Positions 23,488 to 34,991 of a stretch of DNA of 64,000 nucleotides are shown here, in pieces. Position numbers and translations under genes: made by a program. Every line of letters begins with the position of its first letter. The first letter of the stretch is position 1. Below the pieces are notes generated by a model. The model was not told the DNA's origin, did no database searches, and saw only the letters and a program-made list of their open reading frames with translations. Source of the DNA: Zygnema cylindricum (taxonomy: Eukaryota > Streptophyta > Zygnematophyceae > Zygnematales > Zygnemataceae); the NCBI GenBank assembly GCA_037447655.1, contig JBBHKE010000150.1:24055-88054 (forward strand), written 5' to 3'.

Positions 23488-23887
23488 AGGTAAGCTTATT
23501 ATAGCACGAATTCCTCTTTTGCGATTAAATGTTACTAGTGATGGGAATTGTTTTTTCGTGCTCTTTCCCTATAATGGTTTGGCTCTGAGTATAAATATTA
23601 TTATGTAAAAAATGTAGTGTTAGTTATTTATTTTGTCACAAGGATGAGCATGCTATTTTTATTAGTTGTGAACATTGTATTCAATTTATAGACTTTAATC
23701 ATTATCAAACCTATATGTATGTTGATAAAGTTTGGGGCAGTTGTGGTGAAGTTCGTGTTGCTGCAATAATTTTTGATAATGTTTTTCTTATTTGGAATGC
23801 TAATTTTTCTAGAGCATTGTCTACTCCTAGTGAAAGATGCGCTGATGATGATGACTTTGATGATGATGGTGATGATGTTATGCTGTG
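23488..23887 (+). pseudogene. OTU-family cysteine protease-like pseudogene
   Basis: The sequence reads RLNVTSDGNCFF at about 23523-23553, the OTU signature D-G-N-C-F/L-F. After a 1-nt shift it continues R-A-L-S...WFGSEYKYYYVKNVV. After another shift it reads KDEHAIFISC, YQTYMYVDKVWGSCGEVRVA and AIIFDNVFLIWN. That order (DGNC, then a W-G-x-x-x-E helix, then a beta strand) matches OTU deubiquitinase folds. It ends in an Asp-rich tail and TGA at 23885. At least two frameshifts and one stop make it non-functional. A pyrimidine-rich stretch ending in AG just upstream could be an acceptor splice site. It could be a host gene relic or cargo of a transposon; neither flank decides. Confidence 0.65.
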
Positions 23888-24479
23888 AGACGTCAACAGG
23901 TATTATTACAAAGGCATATACTAATTGACATATAGGTGACGTGACAGGTGCATATCCGAGAATACAGCTCGAAGTACGGACGGACCAATATCAAAATATA
24001 CTCTTGTATGCGCAGTAGGAACACGATATAGAGTCAGCGTGGAACTTGAATGCGGTACGACATCGGATGTAAGGAACTCGAACGACTCTAAATTTGACAG
24101 ATGCTTGAAGTCGTGAACCCTTGGAGGTTCATGCATTATTTTGCTTAGCTTAGGAAGGGTTTTCATCCTCCAGGTGTAGATGTAGGGCATTATGAGTCGG
24201 CCACGCAGCGGTCGTCTTTAAGAAACTGACACCGTTTAACATAAAAAACCTGCATGCTCAGAAACATATAGGAATTAGTGTGACTGTACGAATAAGTGAA
24301 AGCATAGGATAAATGCCATTTGGCAAGATAGGAACTTTTGCAAATTAAGTAAGGGAATCCAACATTGGAAGGTTGTCGTTTTCAGGCACGCTTTTTCTTC
24401 GGATTTGTCGAACATTGTGATCTTAGGATTTCCACCTAAAATTTAGTGACAGGCTAGTTTAGAGTTAGGGTTTTTCTTT
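23888..24479. other. No gene recognised
   Basis: A minus-strand frame at 23921-24190 (89 aa) has no domain and no supporting context. Nothing else is seen. Confidence 0.35.
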
Positions 24480-24875
24480 TCAAACCCATAGTCTATGCTA
24501 GTAATTAGTTCTGAGCTTCACCTTCTCTTTGTACTAAGACCTTACCTAATCTTCTGGCGCAAGCCAACCTGCAAGGTTTCCCTCCAGACTCTCTTCTACT
24601 TGCTGTGATTTGTGAATTGTGTTTGTGGACTTCGTGTTTTCTTGCTGTTTCGACGCTTTCCGTGCGGGCTAGTGCTCACCTTGTCTAGCTTTGGAGGAAT
24701 ACCGGTTATCTCGGCTCTTTTATTCCCGTGCTTTAATTTGTTTTTCATTTCTAATTTTCTTTATTCCTTGTGTCAATTGTTTTCTTTCTGTCTAGTTTAT
24801 TTTAATTTGTTTCATTTCTAATTTTCTTTATTCATTGTGTCTCCTGTCTAGTTTGTTTTTAATTTGTTGATAATT

Positions 24876-24978
<103 letters not shown>

Positions 24979-25181
24979 ATGCCTTGTTTTCATGTTTTTT
25001 GTTGTCTATTTTATTTTTAGCTTTGATTTCATGTTATTTGTTGTCTATTTTGTTTTTGAGTTGTTGAATCTGAGATTGTTGAACTGTCCGGTATCGTTTT
25101 CTCTTCTTTCTTCCTACCGGATTAACTCACTCAGAACACCTAGAAAACTTAAAAACTTAAAACTTAAATAAAAAAAAACCT

Positions 25182-25183
<2 letters not shown>

Positions 25184-25220
<37 letters not shown>

Positions 25221-25230
25221 TATATATATT
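25184..25230. repeat. (AT)n microsatellite, second tract
   Basis: A shorter interrupted AT run 200 bp downstream of the first. Confidence 0.9.
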
Positions 25231-26154
25231 AGGTTGCACGAATTATAACATTGAATTATCGCTACTTTATAGACGAGCTGAGCGTGGCATAGTGTTGATA
25301 CGCGTGCCCTAACAGGCTATTAATAAAGTTGGTAATTGAGTTATGGTGTTTTCTCGACCATTTGGAGTTAGAGAGGAGTCGAAGCACCACTGGGAGACAT
25401 TCATAGAACCATACTAGGGCTATCGCTCTAAGGTGAGAAGCCAGGTCCTTGTGGGTGCAGGAGCGAAGTAAGTTGATAAGTTCAACCGTTTAGGGGGATT
25501 TATAATAGACCGAAGGATGAGCCTTCTGTTCGCATAGTTCATGTTGGCGCATTTCCTTTAGATCTGACCGTGATTGGTCTTGGAAAGCGACTTAATGTTT
25601 ATTACATCTGGCCTTGTTGGCCCTAGATTGTTTCCTGTTTTATAACATCTGGCCTTGTGGGCCTTGAATAGTTTCCTGTTTTATTAAATATGGCCACAAG
25701 TGGCCTTGCATAAGTGACATGTTTCTTCTTGGAGTGGCTTGAAGTGACTTATTGTGGTATTCCTTAGATCTTGCTGTGAAAATCTTTGTTAGGGGGGTTT
25801 ATAATTAGACTAAACCCGGTGATACATAGTAGATCGAATCATTGGGGGGGGCGTGCCTGTTTGCATGGGTGTCTGTTAGCGTGAATTTACAGACTTCCAC
25901 TGCGATTTGTTAGATCAGTGGGCATTTGCACACTTACCCTAATTAGGAATCAACATCTAGTTGCATTCGGATTGGACGACTGTCGGTTTACAAGCCAAAA
26001 GACTAGAACAATTTCCAGTTTGTGGCTGGTACAACAAGACGCTCAAGCCTTTACCGTGGACCAGATCAGGATTTAATTCCCGCCAGCTCACCTCTTGTCT
26101 AGTCCCTAGGTTATAGCGCCCAGTCTCATCTTACAGGTTCACCCAATTCGAGAC

Positions 26155-28051
26155 TGTTGTTCTAGAACCAGGGCTCCAGTAGGAGGACCAGCAGTAGTAG
26201 TGGAAGTACACATGGAAAACAGCAGAAGCTATCAAGCACCTACATAACAACCAGCTTTCAATTTACACAAAATATGACAAAAATTGCCAATATGCCTCAA
26301 TTTTTTCACAATGATACACAACAAAGTAAAATGAAAATTCCCAAAATTGCAGCCCAAATGACCTAGTAAACCATAAGATATGATGTCTGGAAGTTTCCCA
26401 AAAACTGCCCTTAGAAAATCATATTCCCAAAACTGGATACTACAAAATTGGCTAAGTCCTAAGTTATATGTTGTTCTGTGGATACTACACCCATTGAAGA
26501 TGAAGATGATGCAGGAGTAGTTAAAACAGAGTTAAAACATTCAAGAAGCTCTCACAAATGATCAGAAAAACATACAACTTTGGAACACAGCCTAAGACAA
26601 TTTAGGCAACCAAATGGCCTACAAATGTGCCACATTGTAGAGAATACAAAAAGGAACACAAATAGAAAGTTACATTGAAATCTTCAAACAGATCTGAGAA
26701 ATACTCTTAATCAAAGATATCAAAATGCTAAAGCATAATTTGATACAACAAGTTCCTAACTTCTGAAATGGTTAAGTCCTACTCTTATACCTAAAGATCT
26801 AACCTTCGGCTATAGCCAATCACTAACCTACTTAAGGTAAGAAGGCATATCAGCCATGCATCCATAATATCTACCTGAGCTAAGGAGGATATCTGAATAT
26901 GTCAAGGTATGTCATACAGAATGAATCTGAACTGAGTGCTTAATCAAACAAAAAAACACGCCTATGTACAAAACATGGATATGTTACGTCACACCGTAAT
27001 CTACAAAACACGTCGGATAATCATAGACGTGGTCACAGTTAATCAGCAATTGTCTGTAGCAAATCTTCGCCGTCCATCTTTTAGAAGTTTCATCCAAGAT
27101 GAAACTTTGTAAGACACCTCGGTCTTCCAATGAATCTGAGTCGTAGAATCGAGTCTATAGGAGTGTCTCATCTCAGTTTACTGAAGCGTGTCCCACTAAT
27201 GTGATACACAGTGTACACTCTCGCTATTCACTGTCACACTAATTTTGGTACATAATGAACCAGGCTTCCACAAAATATACAAAGTACCCAGAAGACACTC
27301 CCCTCACATAGAAGGCTTAGTGAGGACTAAAGCTTTCAAAACAACATTATATACTCAGAGTGTGTATCTTTTAGTCTACACTAATTTAAATAACTGTTAC
27401 TGCGGTTATAACCCTGACTAACGACAAAGTGTACTACCTGTACGTTACTGTACCGTAGTACCTCAAAAATCCTAATTACTATTTTCCAAAAACCTAATTA
27501 ATAGAACACTATTTTTTATTACACTAAACTACAAAACAATGTTTATTCAGATATTTTTTGATATCGAACCGTACACAAAACGTTCCAGATGCTTAGTCAG
27601 CGGTTGTCGCTAAAGTCCAGCTGACTATGGTCGTGTAGTACGAAGCACCTGAGTGTTTCGTCACTTGTGGTCCCACGTGAATCATGCTTTTGGTCCCTTA
27701 TGAATCACGCTTGTGGTCATAGTGAATCGCGTCCGTTGGAACAAATTCAATTGACGATGGTACGGTCTAACCGTACCATATTTTTCCGGAATACGCGGTT
27801 CAGATTCAGTTCGTTCGATCCTCTGAATCCAATCATCAACTGCGTGACGCGTGAGGCTGACTGTCGGCGCCACTTTGTAAAACTTGCATACGTTCTCTTG
27901 CCGACACGTGTCCTTGTAAAAGTACAATATACTTTATTGTATTTTTGCTACTGTAACACTAATTAGGGTAAGTATTACAGAAGACTACTTAGAAAATAGT
28001 CTAAGTTATTTTAGCCCTATCTACTGAAATAAAGATTTCTAAATTTCTACA
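26155..28051 (-). repeat. Copia-B 3' LTR (interrupted)
   Basis: Reads TGTAGAAATTTAG...CAACA on the minus strand, after the polypurine tract ending ACGGGAG (28052-28058). It contains the gag start codon (ATG at 26213) and M-C-T-S-T-T-T-A...LVLEQ plus CA. Solo LTR H occupies 26469-27346. Confidence 0.85.
26464..27351 (-). mobile_element. Solo LTR H (878 bp) with TTATA target duplication
   Basis: The LTR spans 26469-27346, starting TGTTGTTTTGAAAG on the minus strand and ending CAACA. It is flanked by TTATA at 26464-26468 and 27347-27351. The B 5' LTR lacks it, giving the empty site. Its start resembles family C (TGTTGTTTTGGAAACC). Its end encodes M-G-V-V-S-T-E-Q plus CA (ATG at 26494), again the gag-in-LTR layout. 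No internal region is left, so the internal part was lost by LTR-LTR recombination. Confidence 0.9.
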
Positions 28052-28059
28052 CTCCCGTA

Positions 28060-28645
28060 AATCTTTAGAGTCAGTTACTCACTTAGTCTAATAGCGTCTC
28101 TGCAAATGTATAACTTAACAACAGAAAGGGCTTTTGTTAACATGTCAGCCACTATCTTCTCGTTCGGTAAATAATACAATTTAACGACTTTTGCAAGTAA
28201 TTTTTCTCTAAAAAAGTGAAGTCCAACATCCATGTGTTTGCTCTTAAAGTGATGGTTGGGGTTAGAGGCAATTGCAATGGCTGCTTGGTTATCACAACAG
28301 AAAGCGTGAGGACCAGTTTGCATATACCCAAGTTCTTGTAAAATCGACTTGACCCATAGGAGCTCTTTGAGGGCGGGAGCTACAGCCATATATTCTCACT
28401 CCATTGTGGATTCAGCAGTAACCTTCTATAATTTGCTACTCCAACAGCAAGTTCCATCTCCAATCTTCAAAAGAAAGGCAGCTTTCCATGTTTCCAGATT
28501 TCCAGCTTCGCATGTCTCTTTAGCTAGCATCGCTCCACGTCTGCATTTTCACCTTTCCTCCTCCGAATACAAGCTTAAGATTTCGAGTACCTGCAAGATA
28601 TCTCAGCACCCTTTTTGCTTTTTCCCAGTCTGTCTTTTTAGGATT
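28060..28645 (-). pseudogene. Copia-B RNase H
   Basis: RNase H of the copia polyprotein. 28389-28075 reads LKELLWVKSILQELG, CCDNQAAIAIASNPNHHFKSKHMD and KIVADMLTKAL, the usual C-terminal part. The region upstream (28400-28645) holds the segment with CCWSNKLQK-like codons in shifted frames. Stops prevent expression. Confidence 0.85.
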
Positions 28646-29660
28646 TTGTAGACTTATACTTAAGATTCCCACAGCTGGGTCTCGTACAGTTCATAAAATA
28701 TATAAGACTTTTGACTACCTGTCTATATGGCTTTAAAGCCATAAACTCTTCCTCCGCTGTCTCTAGACTCTCGAAAACCATTATGACTGAGTCTAGATCA
28801 ATTCCTTCCAATTTTTGCGTGAATTCCATGGGAGTTACAAATCCCTTTACATCTTTCATTTGAAAATTTTCAGCATGTTACATATTGTTTCTTTGTGAGT
28901 CAACATAATCAGTCTTTTGTTTCTATCTCTTTCTACTTGTTTTCCTAAGATATACTTGGCCTCTTTGAGGTCCTTCATCTCGAACCTAGACCTTAAAGTC
29001 GCTTTAATGCGGTTTGCTTAATAATAATAAGTCATCCACATATACAACAATGTATAGTATCCCATCATCCCCTTGTGAGACATATACAGATTGATCTGAG
29101 CTAATTCTCTCAAAACCTAGGCCAATCAAAAGCTCATCTAACTTCAAATTCCACTGACGTGGGGCTTGTTTTAGCCCATACAAAGATTTCATCAATTTTC
29201 ACACTAATTCGTCCTTTATCTTTTCAACATACATTTTGGGTTGTTCCATATAAATGGCTTATTCTAACTCTCCATGCAAGAAGGCTGTTCTAACATCCAT
29301 TTGATGTATTTCCATATTATCTATAGCCGCTAGACTTAGCAAAATTCTGACTGTGGGAAATGTAACAATTGGAGAGAATGTTTCTTTCATAGCCAATACC
29401 TTCTTTTTGATTGTACCATTTTGCCCCTAATCTCGCCTTATACCTTTCGATGGTGTTGTGCGGGTTCAGCTTCACCTTGAATACCCATTTGCTGCCAATG
29501 GCTTTTCTGTTTGGAGGAAGATCCACCAGCTCCCAAGTCTATGCCTCCATAATAGATTTCATTTCATCGTTTGCTGCCTTGATCCACTGGTTTCTCTCAG
29601 ATGATGAGAAGGCCTCCTGGATCGTTAGAGGCTCCCTTGTAGCTGCAGAAAAAACAAAAT
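28638..29660 (-). pseudogene. Copia-B reverse transcriptase
   Basis: RVT_2 domain in broken frames. The N-terminal part is LTIQEAFSSSERNQWIKAA and IGSKWVFKVKLNPHNTIERY (29526-29420), the middle is SLYGLKQAPRQWNLKLDE, and the catalytic motif is IVVYVDDLLLLSK (about 29030). The end is KDVKGFVTPMEF and SLIYFMNCTRPSCG (28859-28640). YVDD is intact but at least four shifts or stops interrupt the reading frame. Confidence 0.9.
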
Positions 29661-29973
29661 GAGAGCTTGCTTGTAGACGACTGCTAGATCTTTTTCCCCT
29701 CAGAAAGTTTGAGACTAAAATTGTCTGCAACCTCTGATTTTTCTGTTTTGTTTGAACCGTAACTTGAGCTGGTACTGAGTGTGTAACAGTTCTTTCCGCT
29801 TGAGGTGTATCTTTTGGTGAAGCATCATGTGAAGGCACCAGAGGAACTGAAAGAAAAGGTGTCCCACTTGCCGGTGGAAAGTAGACTCGCTGCGTATGGT
29901 GAAAAATGACATATTCGTGCATTTTTTTTGCCGGTTGATCTGGCACTTTAAAAAGGTCAACCGAATCGTGTTT
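29539..29973 (-). pseudogene. Copia-B integrase-RT linker
   Basis: After the D LTR insertion the frame resumes as H-D-S-V-D-L-F-K-V-P-D-Q-P and runs through a Pro/Ser/Thr-rich linker to SNFLRGKRSSSRLQA, the usual stretch before the RT. The open frame to 30060 fuses this to LTR D sequence, so its N-terminus is not native. Confidence 0.8.
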
Positions 29974-31049
29974 TGTAACTCTGAGACCTCCATATGTCCT
30001 CAAAATGGAAAGCTTGCAAGAAGCCTGTAGGATAACCCTGACTCCTTTGTGTTTCAACAAGATTTACTACCACCGTGGCAGACAAAAAAATTGACCACCT
30101 CCACAATTGTGAAAGCAAGACTCCCTTGAGTTGATAGCAAAAAGAATCTCTGAATTTTCTCCCCTGAGCAGTAGGTTATGGAGAGTCAAAGTTGACCTTT
30201 TTATACAGAAGCTCTATGGGAGAGAGGGTCCTATCTAGCAAATTTTTCTAAGTCCTATCTCTCTCTAAAACTCTATCTACTAATGTACGGCACCAATTAT
30301 ATTGCACTTCCGTACACAAAAGTACAGCTGCCGGTGTACTTTATGTACGGATATTGTATGACATGGCCTAAATGTCGCCACGTGTTATATCCGGATTCAC
30401 TTCCTTAATCCCCGGAGATGCCGCGATCCAATGTCATTTTGCCACGTGTCATCCGATGTGGCGATGACCAAAAAACGTCGAAATCGTCTTCCGCGATCTT
30501 GGCATTCATTCCGGCCGTCCAATTAACTGCAGATTTAATCGTAGCTGTAATAAATACGTGCGCGGTATTCGTTTCGTTATTGAAACAAATGCGCGGTACT
30601 TGTTTATTGTTTGTACTTTAATCCGTACTTTTACATAACTGAACCTATGTATCCTGTAAATAGTTTCCGATAAATGAATTTGTCAACGTAAAAATGTTTA
30701 TCTAATTATCAAACACTATATAGTCTAACACTAGTCATAGACTAAATGGATATGGCTACCGGCTACTAGCGGCTCAAACTGCCGATAGATACCAATATCA
30801 AATCTGGGGTCCGACAGCTTTACTTTTAGTAAATCAAACTAATTTACTACCGTAAATCAACTAATCTACTACCCGTAAATATTAGGATAACATAGACAGC
30901 CATGGCTCTAGCTTCCTCTTCGACTTTCAGTGACAGCAACAAGTGTGGGAGTTGGAGAGAGAAGTTAGAGGCAGACTACCTTGGCTTCTTTTCTGCATTT
31001 TATTTTAGACCTAGAAAATACTAAAAGAACCATCAATTTCTACATGTTC
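29969..31049 (-). mobile_element. Solo LTR D (1071 bp) inside copia B
   Basis: The LTR spans 29974-31044, minus strand TGTAGAAATTGATGG...GTTACA. Flanks are TGTTT (29969-29973) and TGTTC (31045-31049), a 5-bp duplication with one change. Removing it rejoins B's polyprotein (RNIRIKDEH to DSVDLFKVPD) in frame. It has a TATA box (TGTATAAAAAGG, about 30196-30208), an LTR hairpin (30906-30970) and the start codon of M-E-V-S-E-L plus CA (ATG at 29993). Confidence 0.9.
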
Positions 31050-31945
31050 ATCCTTAATCCGGATATTCCTAGAGATAATCACTTTCTGTTTCTCAAATAC
31101 AAAAACTCTATATCCATTCGCATTATCATCATACGCTATGAAATCCCAGGTAGGCCTTTAGCCTCCATTTTACATCTATCTTGTGAAGTATCTAAGATAA
31201 AACACTTGCTGCCAAAGATCTTGAAGTGAATAACATCAGGTTTTTCTCCTGTCCAAAGCTCATAAGGGTAGTGATAACAGAAATAGAAGCAATTCTATTT
31301 TTAATATAAACAGCACGTTAAGTGTTTCAGCCCAGAATTTCAAATCTAGCCCTTTATTTGGAAGCATGGACCGAGCACTCTCTGTCACTTACCTATTTAA
31401 TCTCTCACAAACACTATTTTGTTCCGGTATATATGGAACTGTAAGATTGTGAGTGATACCTTCTTAAAGGAGAAATTCTTCGAATTCTTTTGATGTGTAT
31501 TCTCCCCCATTGTCTGATATCAGCGCCAATATTAGAACTCCATGAAGCTTTTCCGCCCACACTTTGTAGTGTTTGAAGAAAGTAAACATTTCAGTTCGGT
31601 AAACTTTGGTGTACCTCGAGTAGTCATCTGTAAATGTGACCATATAGTGGACGCCTCCAGCCAAAGCCATTTGTGAAGGACCAAGAATATCAAAATATTT
31701 TAGCTTCATAACTTTTTTCGATCTGTGGTCTGTTTCCTGTGGAAATGGCAGTTGTGGATCTTGCCAAGTAAACAACCATCACATGATTTTATAGTATGAG
31801 AGGTGAGAGAAACTCCATGAACTTTTCCCGAATTCACCATTTTCCTTAGACTATCATAATTCATGTGTCCTAATCTCTTATGCCACAACTCATTATCAAA
31901 TTGGACACTGGAGTAGAGATCATCATTTTCCTTATATTCAGCCAT
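31045..31945 (-). pseudogene. Copia-B GAG-pre-integrase and integrase
   Basis: The zinc domain reads LWHKRLGHMNYDSL, then CDGCLLGK (HHCC). The core carries FDILGP (first Asp), ISDNGGEY (second Asp) and CERLNR (Glu), so the catalytic triad is present, but the frame shifts at about 31740 and 31460. The C-terminal part ends YDDNANGYRVFVFEKQK before solo LTR D. Confidence 0.88.
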
Positions 31946-32059
31946 GTCTATCTAGTACATTTTGTTAGCATCTCTAGTTCTTGTTACTGCTACTTTTCCT
32001 TTCTTGCTAATAACCTATCTACCTCCTTTCAGGATGATTTCAAAGACTTTACTTTCCAC

Positions 32060-32500
32060 TAGTGATGTAGAGAAAATATTCTTTTTAAAGTCTGAAACAT
32101 ACAAAACATTGTGAAGAGTTCTCTCTACCTACTTTCCCACCACATCTACCATTAAAGATACATCACCTTGAGCTGAGGTTTGAACACTCATCCCACAAGC
32201 ATAGTATATACTCTTTGGAGGAGTTTGCTGCAAATTTGTAAAAGCCACCTTCTTCCAACACATGTGGGCCGATGCTCCTGTGTCCATGATCCATCTTGCA
32301 TCCTTGGGACCCTCGATTGCTGCCGCCTTAGCAAATAACTCCGCTTCCTCTTGCTCATTGAAGCTTAGCGACTCATCGGCATCAGTTGGAGAAGCTGAAA
32401 AGAGAGCATTTCCACGAGGATGATTTCTCGAAAAACCTTTATGATATTGGCTTTGCTGCCAACCCGGCCTGTATAAACCTGTCTCATTAGCCTTTTTCAT
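32060..32500 (-). pseudogene. Copia-B nucleocapsid end and protease
   Basis: The protease has an intact active site WIMDTGASAHMC at about 32290-32260. It is preceded by a Lys/Gly-rich gag tail and followed by IYYACGMSVQTSAQGDVSLM, then stops. The knuckle upstream, CFFCSAKGHGYKYY, has Tyr for the last Cys. Confidence 0.85.
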
Positions 32501-33307
32501 TTTAGGATAGTACTTGTATCCATGACCCTTCGCAGAACAAAAGAAACAAGCAGTAGATGAATGTCTATTTAGCCTCTAATTAAACTAAATAAACTCATTC
32601 TAATTTCGGTTAAATTGATTCCTATGTTGATGAAACTAAGCTCTTTTATCTAAGTCTTTTGCAAAAGTTCAACCTTTCCTTCTCTTTCAAGGAGTTTAGT
32701 ATTAGACTCTTCCTCCAATATTAGATTATATGCTAATTAAAACGACCGATAAGCTTTATCATGACTCATTAACTGAGCTGACACACCTTTCATATTTCAT
32801 GCTAATAGGAAGTCCTCTAATAAACAAAGCTGCCTGCTGAGACTTAGGAAATGATCCCCTAGCAGAAGAATATGCATCAATAAGTGCACGAAAATTGTCA
32901 CAATACTTGACTATAGTCCCCCCCGAGTATTTGTACCCCCAATTTTTTCCAGCTACCGAGAGCTCCTCTTGAACATTCGCTTTCTCAAAAGCAGACTTCA
33001 CTGATGTCCAAATCTCCTTCGCCTTCTTCAATTTCAGGCGAGGCATGACCAGATTTTCTGACATACAAAGAATTAGATTGTTCCTTGCCATTGAATTCTT
33101 TTTCGCCCAACTTTGATCTGTTTTATCAAGGGAGCCATCGAAGACCCCCAATAAGTCAGCAGTTTCAAACGACGATTCAACCATCGCCGCCCAGTACGCA
33201 TACTTTTAGCCATTAAAAATACGAATTGTTGACAAATTGCCCATAACCTGTTGTTCTAGAACCAGCGCTGCAGCACAAGGACCAGCAGTAGTAGTGGAAG
33301 TAGACAT
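32501..33307 (-). pseudogene. Copia-B gag
   Basis: Starts in the LTR at 33307 (M-S-T-S-T-T-T-A-G-P) and crosses the primer site as L-E-Q-Q-V-M-G-N. A TAG follows at the conserved FNG(K/Q)KY position, then 33184-32759 is open (UBN2-type: IWTSVKSAFEKANVQEEL, YSGGTIVKYCDNFRALI, FIRGLPISMKYE). The stretch 32758-32540 is heavily damaged. Confidence 0.85.
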
Positions 33308-34636
33308 GGAAAACAACAGAAGTTATCAAACACCTAAATAACAGCCAACTTTCAACTTACACAAAATATGACAAAAAAGGCCAATATGCCTCAATTATTT
33401 TACAAAAATACACAACAGAGTAAAATGACAATTCCCAAAATTGCGGCCTAAATGACCCAGTAAACCATCACATATGATGTTTGGAAGTTTCCCAAAAATT
33501 GCCCTCAGAAAATCATATTCGCAAAATTGGATACTACAAAATTGGCTAGGTCCTAAGTTATATGCTCACACTGTGTATCTACTGGTCTACACTAATTTGG
33601 GTAACTGTTATTGCGGTTATTAGTGTTGGGTATCGGATAGTTTCATATCGCGATAATTACGATATTCGATATATCGAATATCGATCGAGCAGATTCCTCG
33701 ATATCGTACCGGGAACAACATAAATTATCGCGATATATATCGCAAAAATTGCGTGTCCGTACAGTAAGAGTACAGAAAATCGTACAAAAAATAGTACGGA
33801 AAATATATGGAAAATAAATGCAATTTGCCCCTCCCACCCATTGGTGGTATTTAAAAAAAAAAAAATCGTTATCGATATATTGTGGATACGATATATCGAC
33901 GATATATCGGATATATATCGCAATATTTCGATAATCGATTTATCGAAGCGATATATCGATTATCGTGTACCTTAAATTTGGTACATATCGAATATCGGCA
34001 AGTGGTCCTCGATACCCAACACTAGCGGTTATTATCTTGACTAACGACAAAGTATCCTACCTGTACGTTACTGTACCGTACTACCTCAAAAACCCTAATT
34101 ACTATTTTCCAAATACATAATTAATGGAACACTATTTTTTATTACACTAAACTACAAAACAATGTTTAATCAGATATTTTTAGATATCGAACCGTACACA
34201 AAACGTTCCAGATGCTTAGTCAATGGTAGTTGTCAAAGTCTAGCTGACTGTGGTCGTGTAGTACGAAGCACCTAAGTGCTTCGTCACTTGTGGTCCCACG
34301 TGAATCACACTTTTGGTCCCTCATGAATCACGCGTGTGGTCCTAGGTGAATCGCGTCCGTTGGAACAAATTCAATTGATGATAGTGCAGTCGAACCATTA
34401 TATTTTCAAAATACCGGTTGAATTAGTTCGTCCGATGCCAGCCAATCGATGGTCAGCTGTGGCTTACTGTCGGCCACTCCGTAAACACATATGTTCGTAG
34501 AACATTGAAGGCCAAATACTCTATTGTACTTTTTCTACTGTAACACTAATTAAGGTAAGTATTACAACAGACTACTTAGAAAATATTCTAAGTTATTTTA
34601 GCCCTATCTACTGAAAATAAAGATTTCTAAACTACA
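33249..34636 (-). repeat. Copia-B 5' LTR (1388 bp with MITE)
   Basis: Minus strand TGTAGTTTAGAAATC...CAACA, followed by primer site GGTTATGGGC (33248 downwards; only 10 nt match the tRNA half). It lacks solo LTR H but contains a 404-bp hAT MITE. Confidence 0.85.
33613..34032. mobile_element. hAT-type MITE (404 bp) with 8-bp TSD
   Basis: Terminal inverted repeats TAGTGTTGGGTATCG at 33621-33635 and, reversed, at 34010-34024. The target duplication GCGGTTAT is at 33613-33620 and 34025-34032. The B 3' LTR has a single copy of this site (about 27393), the empty allele. The interior is packed with CGATATATCG-type palindromes at both ends and no transposase frame. An 8-bp duplication and TAGTGTTGG termini point to hAT. 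Confidence 0.92.
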
Positions 34637-34991
34637 ACAAAGATCTAGTAATACCACCACATATAGATCTACATCATCCATCTCTTCGTCCTCTTCCCAC
34701 ACATAGGGGGAATACTCGCACATAGACTCCCTTGATATTCGGGATCTAAATCTATCGCCTTCGCGCTTTCCATTGGGCGGAACCATACACGCTAACTCCG
34801 GTCCCTTTTTCGTGGACATGGCCTCGTCCATGGACACCGAAGGAGGTAAAAATCAGTTTTGTTATTCGGGTCTCAAGGACACTATGTCCTTGTCACACTT
34901 TCACATGCTTTTTCATATCGAGATGCGTGACCTCGCATTTCGGAATCAAGACCATTATGATTTGCGGGTTGCTTTTACGTTACTTTGGCCA
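34637..34991 (+). pseudogene. Gag fragment of G-like element (G')
   Basis: The + strand translation DMASSMDTEGGKNQFC, then LKDTMSLSHFHMLFHIEMRD, aligns with element G gag (DMAFSSEGGMGKMQFC, IKDTMYLSHFRMLYDTEMRD). It is bounded by copia B on the left and by the family C LTR at 34992. It pairs with the leader fragment 24480-26154. Confidence 0.8.

Larger units (their letters stand above)
26155..34636 (-). mobile_element. Copia B with three nested insertions
   Basis: Minus-strand copia: 5' LTR 33249-34636, gag, protease, integrase, RT, RNase H, 3' LTR 26155-28051. Insertions inside it are solo LTR H in the 3' LTR, solo LTR D between integrase and RT, and a hAT MITE in the 5' LTR. Without these it is about 6.1 kb. 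The LTRs are clearly diverged, so it is old. No matching 5-bp duplication is visible (GAGAC left, ACAAA right). It lies between the leader and gag of element G'. Confidence 0.85.

Noticed and set aside
29539-30060. 173-aa open frame as a separate gene
   Set aside because: It fuses solo LTR D sequence with the copia-B integrase-RT linker; removal of the LTR restores the B polyprotein.
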